Origin: Pseudomonadota bacterium
GTDB taxonomy: Bacteria > Desulfobacterota > Desulfarculia > Desulfarculales > Desulfarculaceae
Assembly: GCA_018902755.1 (NCBI GenBank)
Contig: JAHIQI010000046.1
Location: forward strand, 62,001-126,000
Reading direction: 5' to 3'
DNA: 64,000 nt
This document shows positions 25,690 to 35,087 of this stretch, one piece after another (within the stretch, counting starts at the first letter, position 1; each line of letters opens with the position of its first letter). Both the position numbers and the translations under genes were made by a program. The notes beneath the pieces are model-generated. The model saw nothing but the letters and a program-made list of their open reading frames with translations, did no database searches and had not been told where the DNA came from.

Positions 25690-28089
25690 ATGGTATCCAT
25701 GGCAAAGGCATTGGGGAAACTGGGATTGGCGCTGGCTTTGACCGCCGCTCTCAGCGTGGGAGGGGCCGTGGCCATGGCCCAGACCAAGGACGAGTTTCTT
25801 CAAAAAGGCCTCAAATACTACGACGCGGGCAAGTTCCGGGAAGCAGCCCTGGAATTCCGCAACGCAGTGCAAAAGGACCCACAATTTGCCGAGGCCCACT
25901 ACCGCCTGGCCCTCACCTACCTCAAGCTGGGTGACCTGGGCCAAGCCTACCGCCTGTTCTTCAACGTCGTGACCCTGGACCCCGACAACCTGGACGCTCA
26001 GGTGCGCCTGGGGCAGATCGCCCTTTTGGGCGGCCGGGTCAACGAAGCCATGGAGCGGGCCGGCGTGGTGCTAAAGCAAAAGCCGGAGGACGTGGACGCC
26101 TTGGTGCTCAAGGGCCAGGCCTACAGTCAGCTTCAGGAGACCGCCAAGGCGGTGGTGACCCTGGAACAGGCCCTTAAGTTGGCCCCCAAGCGGGCCGACA
26201 TCCGCGTGCTCCTGGGCCAGCTCCACGTGGAGGAGGGACGTCCCGACCTGGCTGAAAGTGAGTTCCGCGCGGCCATCGAGATGGCCCCCAAACTGCTGAC
26301 CCCGCGCCTGCTCTTGGTGCGCTTGTTCCTGAACAACAAGCAGGACGACAAGGCTCTTTCCGCCCTGCGCGACGCGGTAAAAAGCCATCCCGACGAAGCC
26401 CGCCTCCAGCTCATGCTGGTCGAGCTTCTCATGCGCATGCACAAGCCGGGCGAGGCCGAAGATGCCCTGCAAAAGCTGGTGGCCGGCAACCCCAACCAGG
26501 AGCGCCCCCGCCTGGCCCTGGCCCGGCTCTACGCGGTCAACGGCCAGTTTGAAAAGGCCGAGCAGACCTACCTGGCCACGGTGCGCCAGTTCCCCAACTC
26601 TATGTGGCCCTCGCTCATGGCCGCCCGCTTCTTCGCCTCCCGGGGCCAGGTGCGCGAGGCCCTGGCCTATCTGAAGCAAGCCGCCAAGGTGGCCCCCGAA
26701 TCTCCGGTGCCCATGAACGCCCAGGCCGAGTTGGACCTGGAGCGGGGCCTGCTGGATGAGGCGGAAAAACGGATCACCCTGGTCAAGAAGAAGTTCCCCG
26801 GCAACACCGCCGCCGATATCCTGGAAGGCCGTCTGCTCATCGCCAGGGGCAACCTGGACAAGGCAATCGCCGTGTTGACCTCGGTTATCCGCCAGCGGCC
26901 CAACGATCCCGAGGCCCTGTTCCGCCGGGCCCAGGCCTTTGCCGCCCAGGGCAAGTCCCAGCTGGCCCGCGCTGATCTGCTAAAGGCGGTTCAGGCCGAC
27001 GCCACCGACACCAGGGCCCGCTTCCTCTTGGCCGCCCTGTTCGCCCGCACCGGCGAGTTGTTGCAGGCCATCGGCCAAATGGACCAGGTCCTGGCCCTGG
27101 AGCCACGCAACCTGGCCGCCGTGGAGATGCGCGGCCGCCTGTACCTGGCCCAAGGCACCTTCAGCAAGGCCAGGGAGGACTTCGACAAGCTGATCCAGCT
27201 GGCCCCCAAGGCGGCGGCCGGCTATTACCGCATGGGCATGCTGTCCCAGGCCCAAAAGCAGAACGCCGAGGCCAAGCGCTATTATGAGGAGGCACTCAAG
27301 CGCAACCCCGCCAATATCGACGCCCTGATGCGTATCGCCTTCCTGGAAATCGCCGAGAAAAAGCCGGATATGGCCATCAAGCGGGTGCAGGACCAGATGG
27401 CCAAGGTGGAGCGCAAGGACCTGCTCTACAACCTTATGGGCGACCTGTACATGATCCAGGGCAGGCCCAAGGAGGCCTCTCCCCAGTTCGAAAAGGCCCT
27501 GGACCTGAACCCCCGCCTGGTCACCGCCCTCATGGGCTTGGCCGCCTCGGCCAGGGCTCAAAACCAGCTGCCCAAGAGCGAGGAGTACCTGACCCGTGCC
27601 TTGAAGATCGCCCCCAACAACCCCACCGCCTTGGTGGCCCGTGGCGATGTGTACGAGATGATGGGCAAGGCCCAGCAGGCCATTGAGGACTACCGCCAGT
27701 CCCTGGCCCTGAACCGGGACTTCGTGCCCGCCCTGAACAACCTGTCCTACCTGTTGTCTCAGGAGGGCGGCGACAAAAACCTCAACGAGGCGCTGCCCCT
27801 GGTGCAGCGGGCCAAGCGCCTGTCGCCCAGCGATCCGCGGGTGCTGGACACCCTGGGCTGGATGCTCAGCCAGCGTGGGGCCCACAGTAGCGCCCTGGCC
27901 GAATTTGAGGACGCCAAGAAGCTGAGCCCCAACAACCCCACCATCTACTACCACTTGGGCGCCACCTACGTGGCCATGAACAAGCTGGACGAGGCCCAGA
28001 ATAACCTGAAGAAGGCCCTGTCCCTGGGGATCGACTTCCGCGAAAAGGCCGCCACCGAGCGCCTGCTCAAGCGCATAGAAGGCAAGTAA
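25690..28089 (+). CDS. Large exported TPR protein of the exosortase EPS locus
   Basis: From the ATG at 25690 (GGAG six bases upstream) the protein has 799 residues: a signal peptide ending near AVAMA and then about 20 tetratricopeptide repeats to the C-terminus (for example KYYDAGKFREAALEFRNAV). Size and position match the PEP-CTERM-associated TPR family (TIGR02917 type), usually lipoproteins. Here the signal peptide has no lipobox cysteine, so it is probably soluble in the periplasm. It likely scaffolds the export machinery. A strong terminator follows 31 bases after the stop and ends the locus. Confidence 0.88.
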   Translation: MVSMAKALGKLGLALALTAALSVGGAVAMAQTKDEFLQKGLKYYDAGKFREAALEFRNAVQKDPQFAEAHYRLALTYLKLGDLGQAYRLFFNVVTLDPDNLDAQVRLGQIALLGGRVNEAMERAGVVLKQKPEDVDALVLKGQAYSQLQETAKAVVTLEQALKLAPKRADIRVLLGQLHVEEGRPDLAESEFRAAIEMAPKLLTPRLLLVRLFLNNKQDDKALSALRDAVKSHPDEARLQLMLVELLMRMHKPGEAEDALQKLVAGNPNQERPRLALARLYAVNGQFEKAEQTYLATVRQFPNSMWPSLMAARFFASRGQVREALAYLKQAAKVAPESPVPMNAQAELDLERGLLDEAEKRITLVKKKFPGNTAADILEGRLLIARGNLDKAIAVLTSVIRQRPNDPEALFRRAQAFAAQGKSQLARADLLKAVQADATDTRARFLLAALFARTGELLQAIGQMDQVLALEPRNLAAVEMRGRLYLAQGTFSKAREDFDKLIQLAPKAAAGYYRMGMLSQAQKQNAEAKRYYEEALKRNPANIDALMRIAFLEIAEKKPDMAIKRVQDQMAKVERKDLLYNLMGDLYMIQGRPKEASPQFEKALDLNPRLVTALMGLAASARAQNQLPKSEEYLTRALKIAPNNPTALVARGDVYEMMGKAQQAIEDYRQSLALNRDFVPALNNLSYLLSQEGGDKNLNEALPLVQRAKRLSPSDPRVLDTLGWMLSQRGAHSSALAEFEDAKKLSPNNPTIYYHLGATYVAMNKLDEAQNNLKKALSLGIDFREKAATERLLKRIEGK

Positions 28090-28120
28090 TAAGCCGAGCC
28101 CCATCGCCCAGGCAAATCCA

Positions 28121-28149
28121 AGCGCCGCCCTCCGGGGCGGCGCTTTTTT
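28121..28149 (+). terminator. Intrinsic terminator of the exosortase EPS locus
   Basis: Ten-base perfect GC-rich arms (28121-28130 and 28135-28144) enclose a TCCG tetraloop and are followed by T6. Confidence 0.92.
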
Positions 28150-28170
28150 GCGCCAGGAATCAGGCGAGAC

Positions 28171-28926
28171 CTACGCTTCGGGCGCGTCGATCTTTTTGAA
28201 CACGGTGTGCAGCCAGATGGGATGGGGCGAGGCCAGGCGGGTCTGGATCTGGCTGAGCGCCAGTCCGGCCTTGGCCAGGGCCTTTTGCCAAGCGGCCACC
28301 CGAGGCGGGTTGGTAAGGGGTGTGCCGCAATAGCCGCAGCGCTCCTGAGGTCCGTAGGCTCCCCAGGGGTTGCCCGCCGCGTCCATGAGCCAGGCGCTCA
28401 GCGCGTTGGTGGCCTCGGTCTCGCTGCCCATAAAGTTCTGCTCCCGCACCCGGCAGCGGTTCATGAGCCCGCCCAGCCTGGCCCGGTCAAAGGAGTTGAA
28501 ATGCCCCCAAGGCGGGTTGCGCCGCCCGCAGTTGGGGCAACGGGTGCGGCCGATGCGGATGTCCTGGCGATAGGGCACCCCCACCACCAGCTCGAAACGG
28601 GCCACCCGCTGTATCTCGGCGCAGGCGCACTCCAGGCGCTCTGGGGGTATGTGCTCCAGCACCTCGGTGCAAACCACCACGTCGAAGCTCTGGTCGGCGA
28701 ATTTGAGCTCGGCCACGTCGCCCGCCACCGGAGTGATGCGCGGGTGGGAGATGAGGGGCTTGTCCAAATCCAGGGCGGTTACCTGCTCGAAGCGCTCCAG
28801 GAGCAGTTCGGTGAAGTAGCCGCCCCGCGCCCCGATCTCCAGGACGCTACGGCGCCCCCTGGGCATCAGGCGCATCAGGTCGGCGATGCGCTCCTGCTCC
28901 TTGGTCGAATAGCCTTCCAGATCCAT
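28171..28926 (-). CDS. Class I SAM-dependent methyltransferase with zinc-ribbon-like cysteines
   Basis: The 251-residue protein has motif I VLEIGARGGYFTELL (about 28-42), the acidic TALDLD and a CTEVLEHIPPERL motif typical of Ubi/Coq-like SAM methyltransferases. Two cysteine pairs (CPNCG near 133 and CGYCG near 196) could bind zinc. It is monocistronic on the minus strand, between the EPS terminator and a divergent secreted-protein gene. The substrate is unknown; surface sugars or lipids are plausible from context. Confidence 0.82.
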   Translation of the reverse strand: MDLEGYSTKEQERIADLMRLMPRGRRSVLEIGARGGYFTELLLERFEQVTALDLDKPLISHPRITPVAGDVAELKFADQSFDVVVCTEVLEHIPPERLECACAEIQRVARFELVVGVPYRQDIRIGRTRCPNCGRRNPPWGHFNSFDRARLGGLMNRCRVREQNFMGSETEATNALSAWLMDAAGNPWGAYGPQERCGYCGTPLTNPPRVAAWQKALAKAGLALSQIQTRLASPHPIWLHTVFKKIDAPEA

Positions 28927-29029
28927 GCTTCACTCCCGCCCACCACGGCGCCGTTGCCGGGCATGGTTGCTTTTGCCGGTTATAGGTGCCTATTCTAAGA
29001 CCCAGGGACCATCGCTGAAAGGAATTTAT

Positions 29030-30727
29030 ATGTCTGCATGGCTGCAAGGGCGCGGACTGCTCATGGGGCTGCTGCTCGCGGCCCTGACGGCCTTGGCTTG
29101 CGGGGCTCCGGCCTGGGCGCAAACCCCACCCCCCGACCCCACCACTGCGTCCTATCGCGGCTTTTTTCCAGGGCCCCAGCCCCAGGGGGAGGTGCCCCTA
29201 ACCCTGGTCCCCCATCCCCGGGCCCTGTCCCAGGTGGTGCCGGTAAGCTTCGGCATGCCCTTTCCGCCCGGCTACGTCAGCGACCCCAAGCTGATATCCC
29301 TGGTGGACAACACCGGCCAGGAAATACCCATCCACGTCGAGGTGCTGGCCAACTGGTTGCCCCCGGTGCCCGGCGCGCCCTGTATCCGCTCGGTGCTCAT
29401 CCAGTACCAGGACTACATGGCCTCGCCGGTGCCCCGCACCTACACCCTGCGCTGGGGCAAGCCCCGCCAAAAAACCATGGCCAAGGGTTGGCCCGCCTCC
29501 CGCGCCTGGCTGTCGATCACCGACAACTCCTACCCCGCCCTCACCGTGAAGGATCCCACGGTGTGGGCCCTGCTGCCCGCCTCCTGGCTGGGCAAGGCGC
29601 TCATCAAGGGCCGCCTGGCACCGGCGGGGACCTACCCCGCCTTCCACTGGTACGAGGAGGCCCTGGGCGGCTTCTACCAGCAGGCCATCAACCAGCCGGT
29701 CTTGAACAAGAACCAGCAGGTGCACCCCGAACGCAAAAAACGCTTCGGAATCGACTATCTCAACACCTACGAGCCCTGGCTCCTTGACCGCACCACCACC
29801 ATCTTCCTGCGCTACCTGACCACCGGTGACTTGAAGCCCTACAAATTCGCCCTGCGCGATGTGCAGTTTTACGCCCACAATGTGCAGGAGAACGGCAACT
29901 TCGCCCTACTGAAACCGGGCAGACCGCCCAACGTCATCTACGGCAACCAGGAGGCCTTGACCATCGCCTGGTTCTTCACCGGCCTCACCAGCTTGCAGAA
30001 CGCCTCCAAACGGGTGGTGAAGCTCCTGGACCGTTGGTATCCCGAATACAGCCCGGAGCGCACCTTTTGGACCGAGCGCCATTTAGCCTTCCATCTGATG
30101 ATCGCCACCGCCGCCTACGAGATGACCGGCGACCCGGCCCTGCTGGCCCGCGCCCGCCACGCCATGGACATCGCCATAGGCATGCAGACCTCGCCACCGC
30201 CGGGCGCGCCCAAGGACGGCTGCCTCATCCACACCGGGGTGCAGCATTCCTCACCAGTGAAGGGCTGGACCTGTAGCCCATGGATGTCGGTGCTGTTCGA
30301 GGACGCGGCCATGCGCTACTACCTGGTGAGCGCCGACCCCAGGGTGCCCCAGTTGGTGCTGAACATGGCCGACTATTTCATAACCCATGGCATCTACCGC
30401 CGCACGCCCAAGAACTCCAAAATTTTGTTCACCTACCCCTACTACATGGCCAGTTCGGTGGAAAAGGCGGAGATATCCAGCATGGATTGGCAGCACTGCC
30501 TGGACACCGGCAAGCTGTTGGTCCTGGCCATCTACTTCGCCCGCAAGCAGAACCTGCCCTGGAAGCAGTACCTCAAGATTTATGAGGAGCTCGTAGTCTC
30601 GGCCAAGGAGATGCTGCCCAAGCATCGCACCGGGCGCATCACCCCCTATACCCTGTTTCCGCCACGCAAGTTCTCCTGGTGGTTCCGCACCACCGCCGAC
30701 ATCCCTTGGCTGCTCAATCAGCCTTGA
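29030..30727 (+). CDS. Secreted protein with RGLX/YetA-like features
   Basis: From the ATG at 29030 (AAAGGA about 6 bases upstream) the protein has 565 residues with a signal peptide ending near GAPAWAQ. The N-terminal beta region (VVPVSFGMPFPPGYV, then GQEIPIHVEVLANW) resembles the first domain of exo-rhamnogalacturonan-lyase-like (PcRGLX/YetA) proteins. The rest is helical and rich in Trp, Tyr and His, consistent with an alpha/alpha barrel. A role in polysaccharide cleavage or binding is inferred. Its last 14 bases overlap the end of the convergent methyltransferase gene. Confidence 0.6.
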   Translation: MSAWLQGRGLLMGLLLAALTALACGAPAWAQTPPPDPTTASYRGFFPGPQPQGEVPLTLVPHPRALSQVVPVSFGMPFPPGYVSDPKLISLVDNTGQEIPIHVEVLANWLPPVPGAPCIRSVLIQYQDYMASPVPRTYTLRWGKPRQKTMAKGWPASRAWLSITDNSYPALTVKDPTVWALLPASWLGKALIKGRLAPAGTYPAFHWYEEALGGFYQQAINQPVLNKNQQVHPERKKRFGIDYLNTYEPWLLDRTTTIFLRYLTTGDLKPYKFALRDVQFYAHNVQENGNFALLKPGRPPNVIYGNQEALTIAWFFTGLTSLQNASKRVVKLLDRWYPEYSPERTFWTERHLAFHLMIATAAYEMTGDPALLARARHAMDIAIGMQTSPPPGAPKDGCLIHTGVQHSSPVKGWTCSPWMSVLFEDAAMRYYLVSADPRVPQLVLNMADYFITHGIYRRTPKNSKILFTYPYYMASSVEKAEISSMDWQHCLDTGKLLVLAIYFARKQNLPWKQYLKIYEELVVSAKEMLPKHRTGRITPYTLFPPRKFSWWFRTTADIPWLLNQP

Positions 30728-31628
30728 ACACCGCCAGGGCCATGCGCGCCCCCAACTCACGGGGGCTGTAGCGGCCCGCGAAGCGCGCGGCCAGGGGCAG
30801 GCGGGACAATAGCTCCAGGTCTTCCCGGCTGGGCCACCACACCTGGCGATACACCTGCTTGAGCCCGGCGTCCTTGAACATGGCCAGATAATCCGGCAGG
30901 CGCAGACGGTTTTGATAGTGCAGGCCGCTGTTGACCAGGCCCCAGCGGGCCTCGTCCAGGGTGAGGAAGTTGTAGACGCTGATGGAGGGGTCGAAATCGG
31001 CGTAGTGGTCCTGCATGTTCCAAAGGTGGCAGACCACCCCCTGGGGGCTGACCAGGCGGCGGCACTCGGCCAGGATGGCCGGCAGGTCGGCCGCTGGTAT
31101 GTGCTCCAGCACGTGACTGGAACTGACCAGATCGAAGCTCCCCGCCACCAGGCCGGTGGCCCTGGCGTCGGCCGGGGCGCGGTAGCTGATGCCCAGTGCC
31201 CGCTCCAACTGGGCCGTGCTGGCCGGGGCTTGCTCGGGCCAAGGGCGCAGCTCCCGCCCGGCCAGGGCACGGAGCCGGGGCCGACGGGCCTTAAGGTCGT
31301 CCATGGCCTGGGCCAAAAGGTTCCACTGGGCCAGGGGGCGCAGGTCCACCAGCACCTGGCTTTCCACCCCCAGGGCGTACAGGGAAAGGGCGGTGGCCAG
31401 ATCCTGGCCCGCCCCGAACTCATAGGCCCAGCGCGGCCCCCGGGGCAACTCGCCCCACAGGCTCGCGGCGTGCAGGTACTGCACCGCGTTGCCGAAGTAT
31501 TCCACCATCAGCTCCGCCGGGCGGGGCAAGCCGTGGGTTACGTAGCGCTGGAAGATGTAGTTGAAACGCTGTCCCCGAGGCAGGCCGGAAAAAACTTTTT
31601 GCAGACCGGCCTTGGCCAGCCATTTCAT
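30714..31628 (-). CDS. SAM-dependent methyltransferase of a surface-glycan cluster
   Basis: The 304-residue protein has a Rossmann-type methyltransferase core: YEFGAGQDLATALSLYALG (motif I, about 69-87) and SFDLVSSSHVLEHIP (about 164-178). It shares a 4-base ATGA overlap with the GT2 gene upstream on the same strand, so the two form a unit. It may methylate a sugar on the EPS or a secreted glycan; the substrate cannot be told from sequence. Confidence 0.8.
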   Translation of the reverse strand: MKWLAKAGLQKVFSGLPRGQRFNYIFQRYVTHGLPRPAELMVEYFGNAVQYLHAASLWGELPRGPRWAYEFGAGQDLATALSLYALGVESQVLVDLRPLAQWNLLAQAMDDLKARRPRLRALAGRELRPWPEQAPASTAQLERALGISYRAPADARATGLVAGSFDLVSSSHVLEHIPAADLPAILAECRRLVSPQGVVCHLWNMQDHYADFDPSISVYNFLTLDEARWGLVNSGLHYQNRLRLPDYLAMFKDAGLKQVYRQVWWPSREDLELLSRLPLAARFAGRYSPRELGARMALAVFKAD

Positions 31629-32569
31629 GCCCGGTTCTCCCAGGCGGCCAGGCGGGGACCCAGATCACGGGACAGGGCATCGATATGGCGGGCGGCCATA
31701 CGGTCACGGTTGAAGCAATAGCGGTGCTTGATCAGGTAGTAGATGATGCCGCGCATGTGGCTCATGGACAGCATCGACAGGGGCCGCTTGTGGGTTATCT
31801 GGCGGGTGTGGTGCATCACCTGGAGATAGGGGTAGTAGACCACCGCCCGCCCCGCCTTCCAGCAGCGCAGGCACCAGTCTACGTCCTCGGGAGAGTAGAA
31901 AATGCGCTCGTCCAGGGGGCCCACCAAGTCGAAAAGTTCCCGCCGGAAAAACCAGCAGCAGCTTATGGCCGTGTGCACCGGGCGGGGACGCTCAAAGGGG
32001 AAGTTGGGATACCAGTCGGTGTTGCGTTTGGCGCCGTGGCGCATGATGCCCGGCAGCTTGCGCAGCTTGTCGCTCAGGGTGGGCAGCATCTTCACCGAGT
32101 TGTAGACGTGCCCGCTGGGGGTGAGGATGCGCGGAGCGGCGATGCCCACCTCGGGAAAGGCTTCCAGAAATTTCACCACCTTGTCCAGGCCGTTTTGCAG
32201 CAGCTCGGCGTCGGAATCCATCACGCATATCACCCGGCCCCGAGCCTTCTTGAGAGCCAGATTGCGCGGCACGGTGGTGCCGTGGTTGCGGGGCAAGGTG
32301 AGCACGCACATGCGCGGCCCCAGCGCTTGGCTGTAGGTCTCCAACAACTCGGCGGTGTGGTCCCGCGAGCCGTTGTTCACCACCCAGATTTCCCAATCCA
32401 TGCCCGCTTCGGTGGCTCTGAGCGCGGCGGAGCTGACGGCGGCGGGAAGCCGGCCGGCATCGTTATAGGAAATAATTATGAAGCTAATGTCTCGGGAAGT
32501 GCCCAGCGGCGCCTGCAAAGAGCAGCCACTTGATGAAAGGATTTTTTTGTTGGATAATTGTTTGATCAA
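31625..32569 (-). CDS. Family 2 glycosyltransferase
   Basis: The 314-residue GT2 enzyme has an A-type N-terminal sheet (ISFIIISYNDAGRLPAAV), a DSD metal motif (ICVMDSDAELL) and the acceptor/catalytic segment FYSPEDVDWCLRCW, like rhamnosyltransferases. The start is an unusual TTG at 32569 in AT-rich sequence with a poor ribosome site; about 25 N-terminal residues lack family similarity, so the true start may be downstream. It is co-transcribed with the methyltransferase gene that follows. Confidence 0.88.
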   Translation of the reverse strand: MIKQLSNKKILSSSGCSLQAPLGTSRDISFIIISYNDAGRLPAAVSSAALRATEAGMDWEIWVVNNGSRDHTAELLETYSQALGPRMCVLTLPRNHGTTVPRNLALKKARGRVICVMDSDAELLQNGLDKVVKFLEAFPEVGIAAPRILTPSGHVYNSVKMLPTLSDKLRKLPGIMRHGAKRNTDWYPNFPFERPRPVHTAISCCWFFRRELFDLVGPLDERIFYSPEDVDWCLRCWKAGRAVVYYPYLQVMHHTRQITHKRPLSMLSMSHMRGIIYYLIKHRYCFNRDRMAARHIDALSRDLGPRLAAWENRA

Positions 32570-32661
32570 TTCTTTACAATTTCCTATTTTGGCCGGCTAA
32601 TATCAACAATACATCCAACCTTCGCAGTAAGCCTTTGCATGTCCGGCACAAGGATAAATTG
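32570..32661. promoter_or_regulatory. AT-rich divergent promoter region
   Basis: The 92-base gap between divergent glycosyltransferase genes is much more AT-rich than its surroundings. On the plus strand TTTACA (32573-32578) and TAATAT (32598-32603) are 19 bases apart, slightly long. Promoters for both directions are expected here, but no box is convincing. Confidence 0.3.
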
Positions 32662-33852
32662 ATGCATAACACGCCAGAAGCAGTCATTTTACCACCTCCT
32701 CGCGTGTTGGCTTTCACCAATCAATATCCCAATCCATTGTATCCCGATTGGGCTCCCTTTAACAGACAACAGTTATCAGAACTGGCCAAACTTTGTCCTG
32801 TGTCCTTGGTGGCTCCGGTGCCCTGGCCGGAGGTGCTCAGGGCCCACCGCCTGAGCATTCCGCCCCAACAGCGGCCCTTCCCGGTGCGCTGGCCGGTGTT
32901 TTGGTTCATCCCCCGCTCGGGCTTCGCCACCCACGGCCGCAGCCTTTTTTATTCCTGCTGGCCCGCTCTTAGAGCCGCCGCCCGGGAGCACCGCCCCCAG
33001 GTGCTCCTGGCCACCTGGCTCTATCCCCTGGGCCAGGCCGCCCTAATGGCCGCCAAGCGCCTGGGCCTGCCCCTGGTAATCAAGGTGCACGGCAGCGATC
33101 TCTTGGTGCACAAGAACAAGCCCGCTATTTTGCCCATCCTGCGCCAGGTGCTCGGCGAGGCGGCGGCGGTGATCGCGGTGAGCCCCAATCTGGCCCAGGA
33201 GGCCCGGGCCCAGGGCGCGGACCCGGACAAGATATTCCTGGTGCCCAACGGGGTGGATCAGGAGCTTTTCGCGCCCCAGGACCGACACGCCGCCCGTGAG
33301 AGGCTGGGCCTGAGCGGTGAGGGCCCCCTGGCCCTGTTCGTGGGCCGCCTGGTGGCGGGCAAGGGCCTGGAGATGTGCCTGGACGCCCTGGCCGCCTTGC
33401 CCCAGGCAAGGCTGGTAGTGGTGGGCGACGGCCCCCTGCGCCCCACCCTGGAGGCCCAGGCCCAGCGCCTGAGCCTGGGCAAGCGGCTGATCTGGGCCGG
33501 GGCCCAGCCCCACGGCGAAATACCCAACTACCTGGCCGCCGCCGACGTGCTGGTGTTGCCCAGCATGTCCGAGGGCGAGCCCAACGTTATCCTGGAGGCC
33601 CTGAGCTGCGGCAGACCGGTGGTGGCCTCGCTGGTGGGTAACATCGCGGGCATGGTGGAGCACGGAAGCGAGGGGCTGCTCTTTCCGGCTGGCGACCAAG
33701 CGCTTTTTGTGAAATACCTGGGTGAGGCCCTGGCGCGCCCCTGGGACCCGCAAGCCCTGCGCCAAAGCGTCGCCGGGCGCAGTTGGGCCGGCGGGGCCGC
33801 CAAAATTCTCAAGGTGCTGGCCGGGGCTGGCAGGAATAAACTCAATCGATGA
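32662..33852 (+). CDS. Family 4 glycosyltransferase
   Basis: From the ATG at 32662 (AAGGA seven bases upstream) the protein has 396 residues with a GT-B fold. The C-terminal nucleotide-sugar domain shows LFVGRLVAGKGLEMCL and the E-x7-E signature in SEGEPNVILEALSCGRPVV (about 308-326). The N-terminal domain has KVHGSDLL. It probably adds a hexose to a lipid-linked EPS unit in the cytoplasm. The first 40 codons are AT-richer than the rest. Its stop overlaps the next gene by 4 bases. Confidence 0.9.
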   Translation: MHNTPEAVILPPPRVLAFTNQYPNPLYPDWAPFNRQQLSELAKLCPVSLVAPVPWPEVLRAHRLSIPPQQRPFPVRWPVFWFIPRSGFATHGRSLFYSCWPALRAAAREHRPQVLLATWLYPLGQAALMAAKRLGLPLVIKVHGSDLLVHKNKPAILPILRQVLGEAAAVIAVSPNLAQEARAQGADPDKIFLVPNGVDQELFAPQDRHAARERLGLSGEGPLALFVGRLVAGKGLEMCLDALAALPQARLVVVGDGPLRPTLEAQAQRLSLGKRLIWAGAQPHGEIPNYLAAADVLVLPSMSEGEPNVILEALSCGRPVVASLVGNIAGMVEHGSEGLLFPAGDQALFVKYLGEALARPWDPQALRQSVAGRSWAGGAAKILKVLAGAGRNKLNR

Positions 33853-35087
33853 AACAGGTCCTCTTTCTAACCTATCTCTTTCCTCCGGCAGCCGGGGCGG
33901 GGGTGCACCGTCCCCTGAGCTTCGTGCGCCACCTTCCAGCCTTCGGCTGGCAGCCCCAGGTGCTCACCGCCTGGCGTCCCTCGGCCATAGCCTTTGACCC
34001 CGCCCTGGCCGGGCGCGTGCCGCCGGAGGCGCGGGTGACCCGTTTGCTCAACATAGAGCCGCGCCTGACGGAGATGGCCGCCTCGCGGGTGGCGGGTAAA
34101 AACCTGCGCCATCTGCTGGCCAAGCTCCTGGTTCCCGACCGCCATGTGCTGTGGCTGGCCACGGCCCTGCCCCAGCTCGCGGCCCTGGCCGCCCACAGCA
34201 AGGCCCGTGTCATCGTGGCCAGCGCCCCGCCCTTCACCACCTTCGTCCTGGGCTACCTGCTGTCCCGGCTGACCGGCCTCCCTCTTGTGCTGGACTTCCG
34301 CGACGTGTGGAGCGGGCTGTACGCCAGCGGCTACGATCCGGCCCAGGTCAGTCATTTCCGCAAGCGGGTGGTGCTGGATTTGGAAAGGCTTTTGGTGCGG
34401 CGGGCGAGCGCCGTGACCACGGCCAGTTTTTTGCACGGCAAGGACCTGGCCCGGCTGCACGGCGATCCGGGCGACAAGTATTATTGGCTGCCCAACGGGT
34501 TCGACGAGGCCGACTTTGCCGCCGCGCCGCCCAGGCCAACCTTGTCCCCCGGACAAAAGATCACCCTGCTCTACACCGGCACCATATTCGAGATGACCAC
34601 CCTCAGTCACCTTTGGGCGGCCATGTCCTTGTTGAGCGAGCAAGAGCGCTCCCGCTTCCGGGTGAAGCTCATGGGCAAGGCGGCCACCGGCGAGGTCCTG
34701 GACCCTGGTCTGCCCGGCCTGGAGGTGGTGGCCCAGGGCTATCAGCCCCACGCCCAGGTGGTGCGGGAGATGACCCAGGCCCCGGTCCTGCTGCTCACCC
34801 TGGAGCCCATGCCCAACAGCCAGCAGGTGATCCCCAGCAAGCTCTATGAATACCTGGCCGCCCGCAGCCACATCCTGGCCCTGGTGCCGCCGGGCGAGGC
34901 GGCCATGATAGTGGAGCAGAACCGGGCGGGCACCGTGGTGCCGCCCCAGGATCATGAGGCCATCGCCCAGGTGCTGCGGGACTGGGCCAAGCAGCCGCCC
35001 GCGCCTTGCCCAGGCAGCATGCGCCATTTCAGCCGCCGAGCCCAGACCGCCTATCTGGCGGAGATATTGGACCGCCATGCCGCTTGA
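33849..35087 (+). CDS. Family 4-like glycosyltransferase
   Basis: The 412-residue GT-B protein opens with LFLTYLFPPAAGAGVHRPL, the N-terminal pattern of GT4 enzymes of the WbuB/capsule type, and later carries PLVLDFRDVWSGLY and LLYTGTIFEMTTL. It begins in an ATGA overlap with the preceding GT4 gene, and the next glycosyltransferase start lies within its last 11 bases, making a three-gene unit. Donor and acceptor are unknown. Confidence 0.85.
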   Translation: MKQVLFLTYLFPPAAGAGVHRPLSFVRHLPAFGWQPQVLTAWRPSAIAFDPALAGRVPPEARVTRLLNIEPRLTEMAASRVAGKNLRHLLAKLLVPDRHVLWLATALPQLAALAAHSKARVIVASAPPFTTFVLGYLLSRLTGLPLVLDFRDVWSGLYASGYDPAQVSHFRKRVVLDLERLLVRRASAVTTASFLHGKDLARLHGDPGDKYYWLPNGFDEADFAAAPPRPTLSPGQKITLLYTGTIFEMTTLSHLWAAMSLLSEQERSRFRVKLMGKAATGEVLDPGLPGLEVVAQGYQPHAQVVREMTQAPVLLLTLEPMPNSQQVIPSKLYEYLAARSHILALVPPGEAAMIVEQNRAGTVVPPQDHEAIAQVLRDWAKQPPAPCPGSMRHFSRRAQTAYLAEILDRHAA

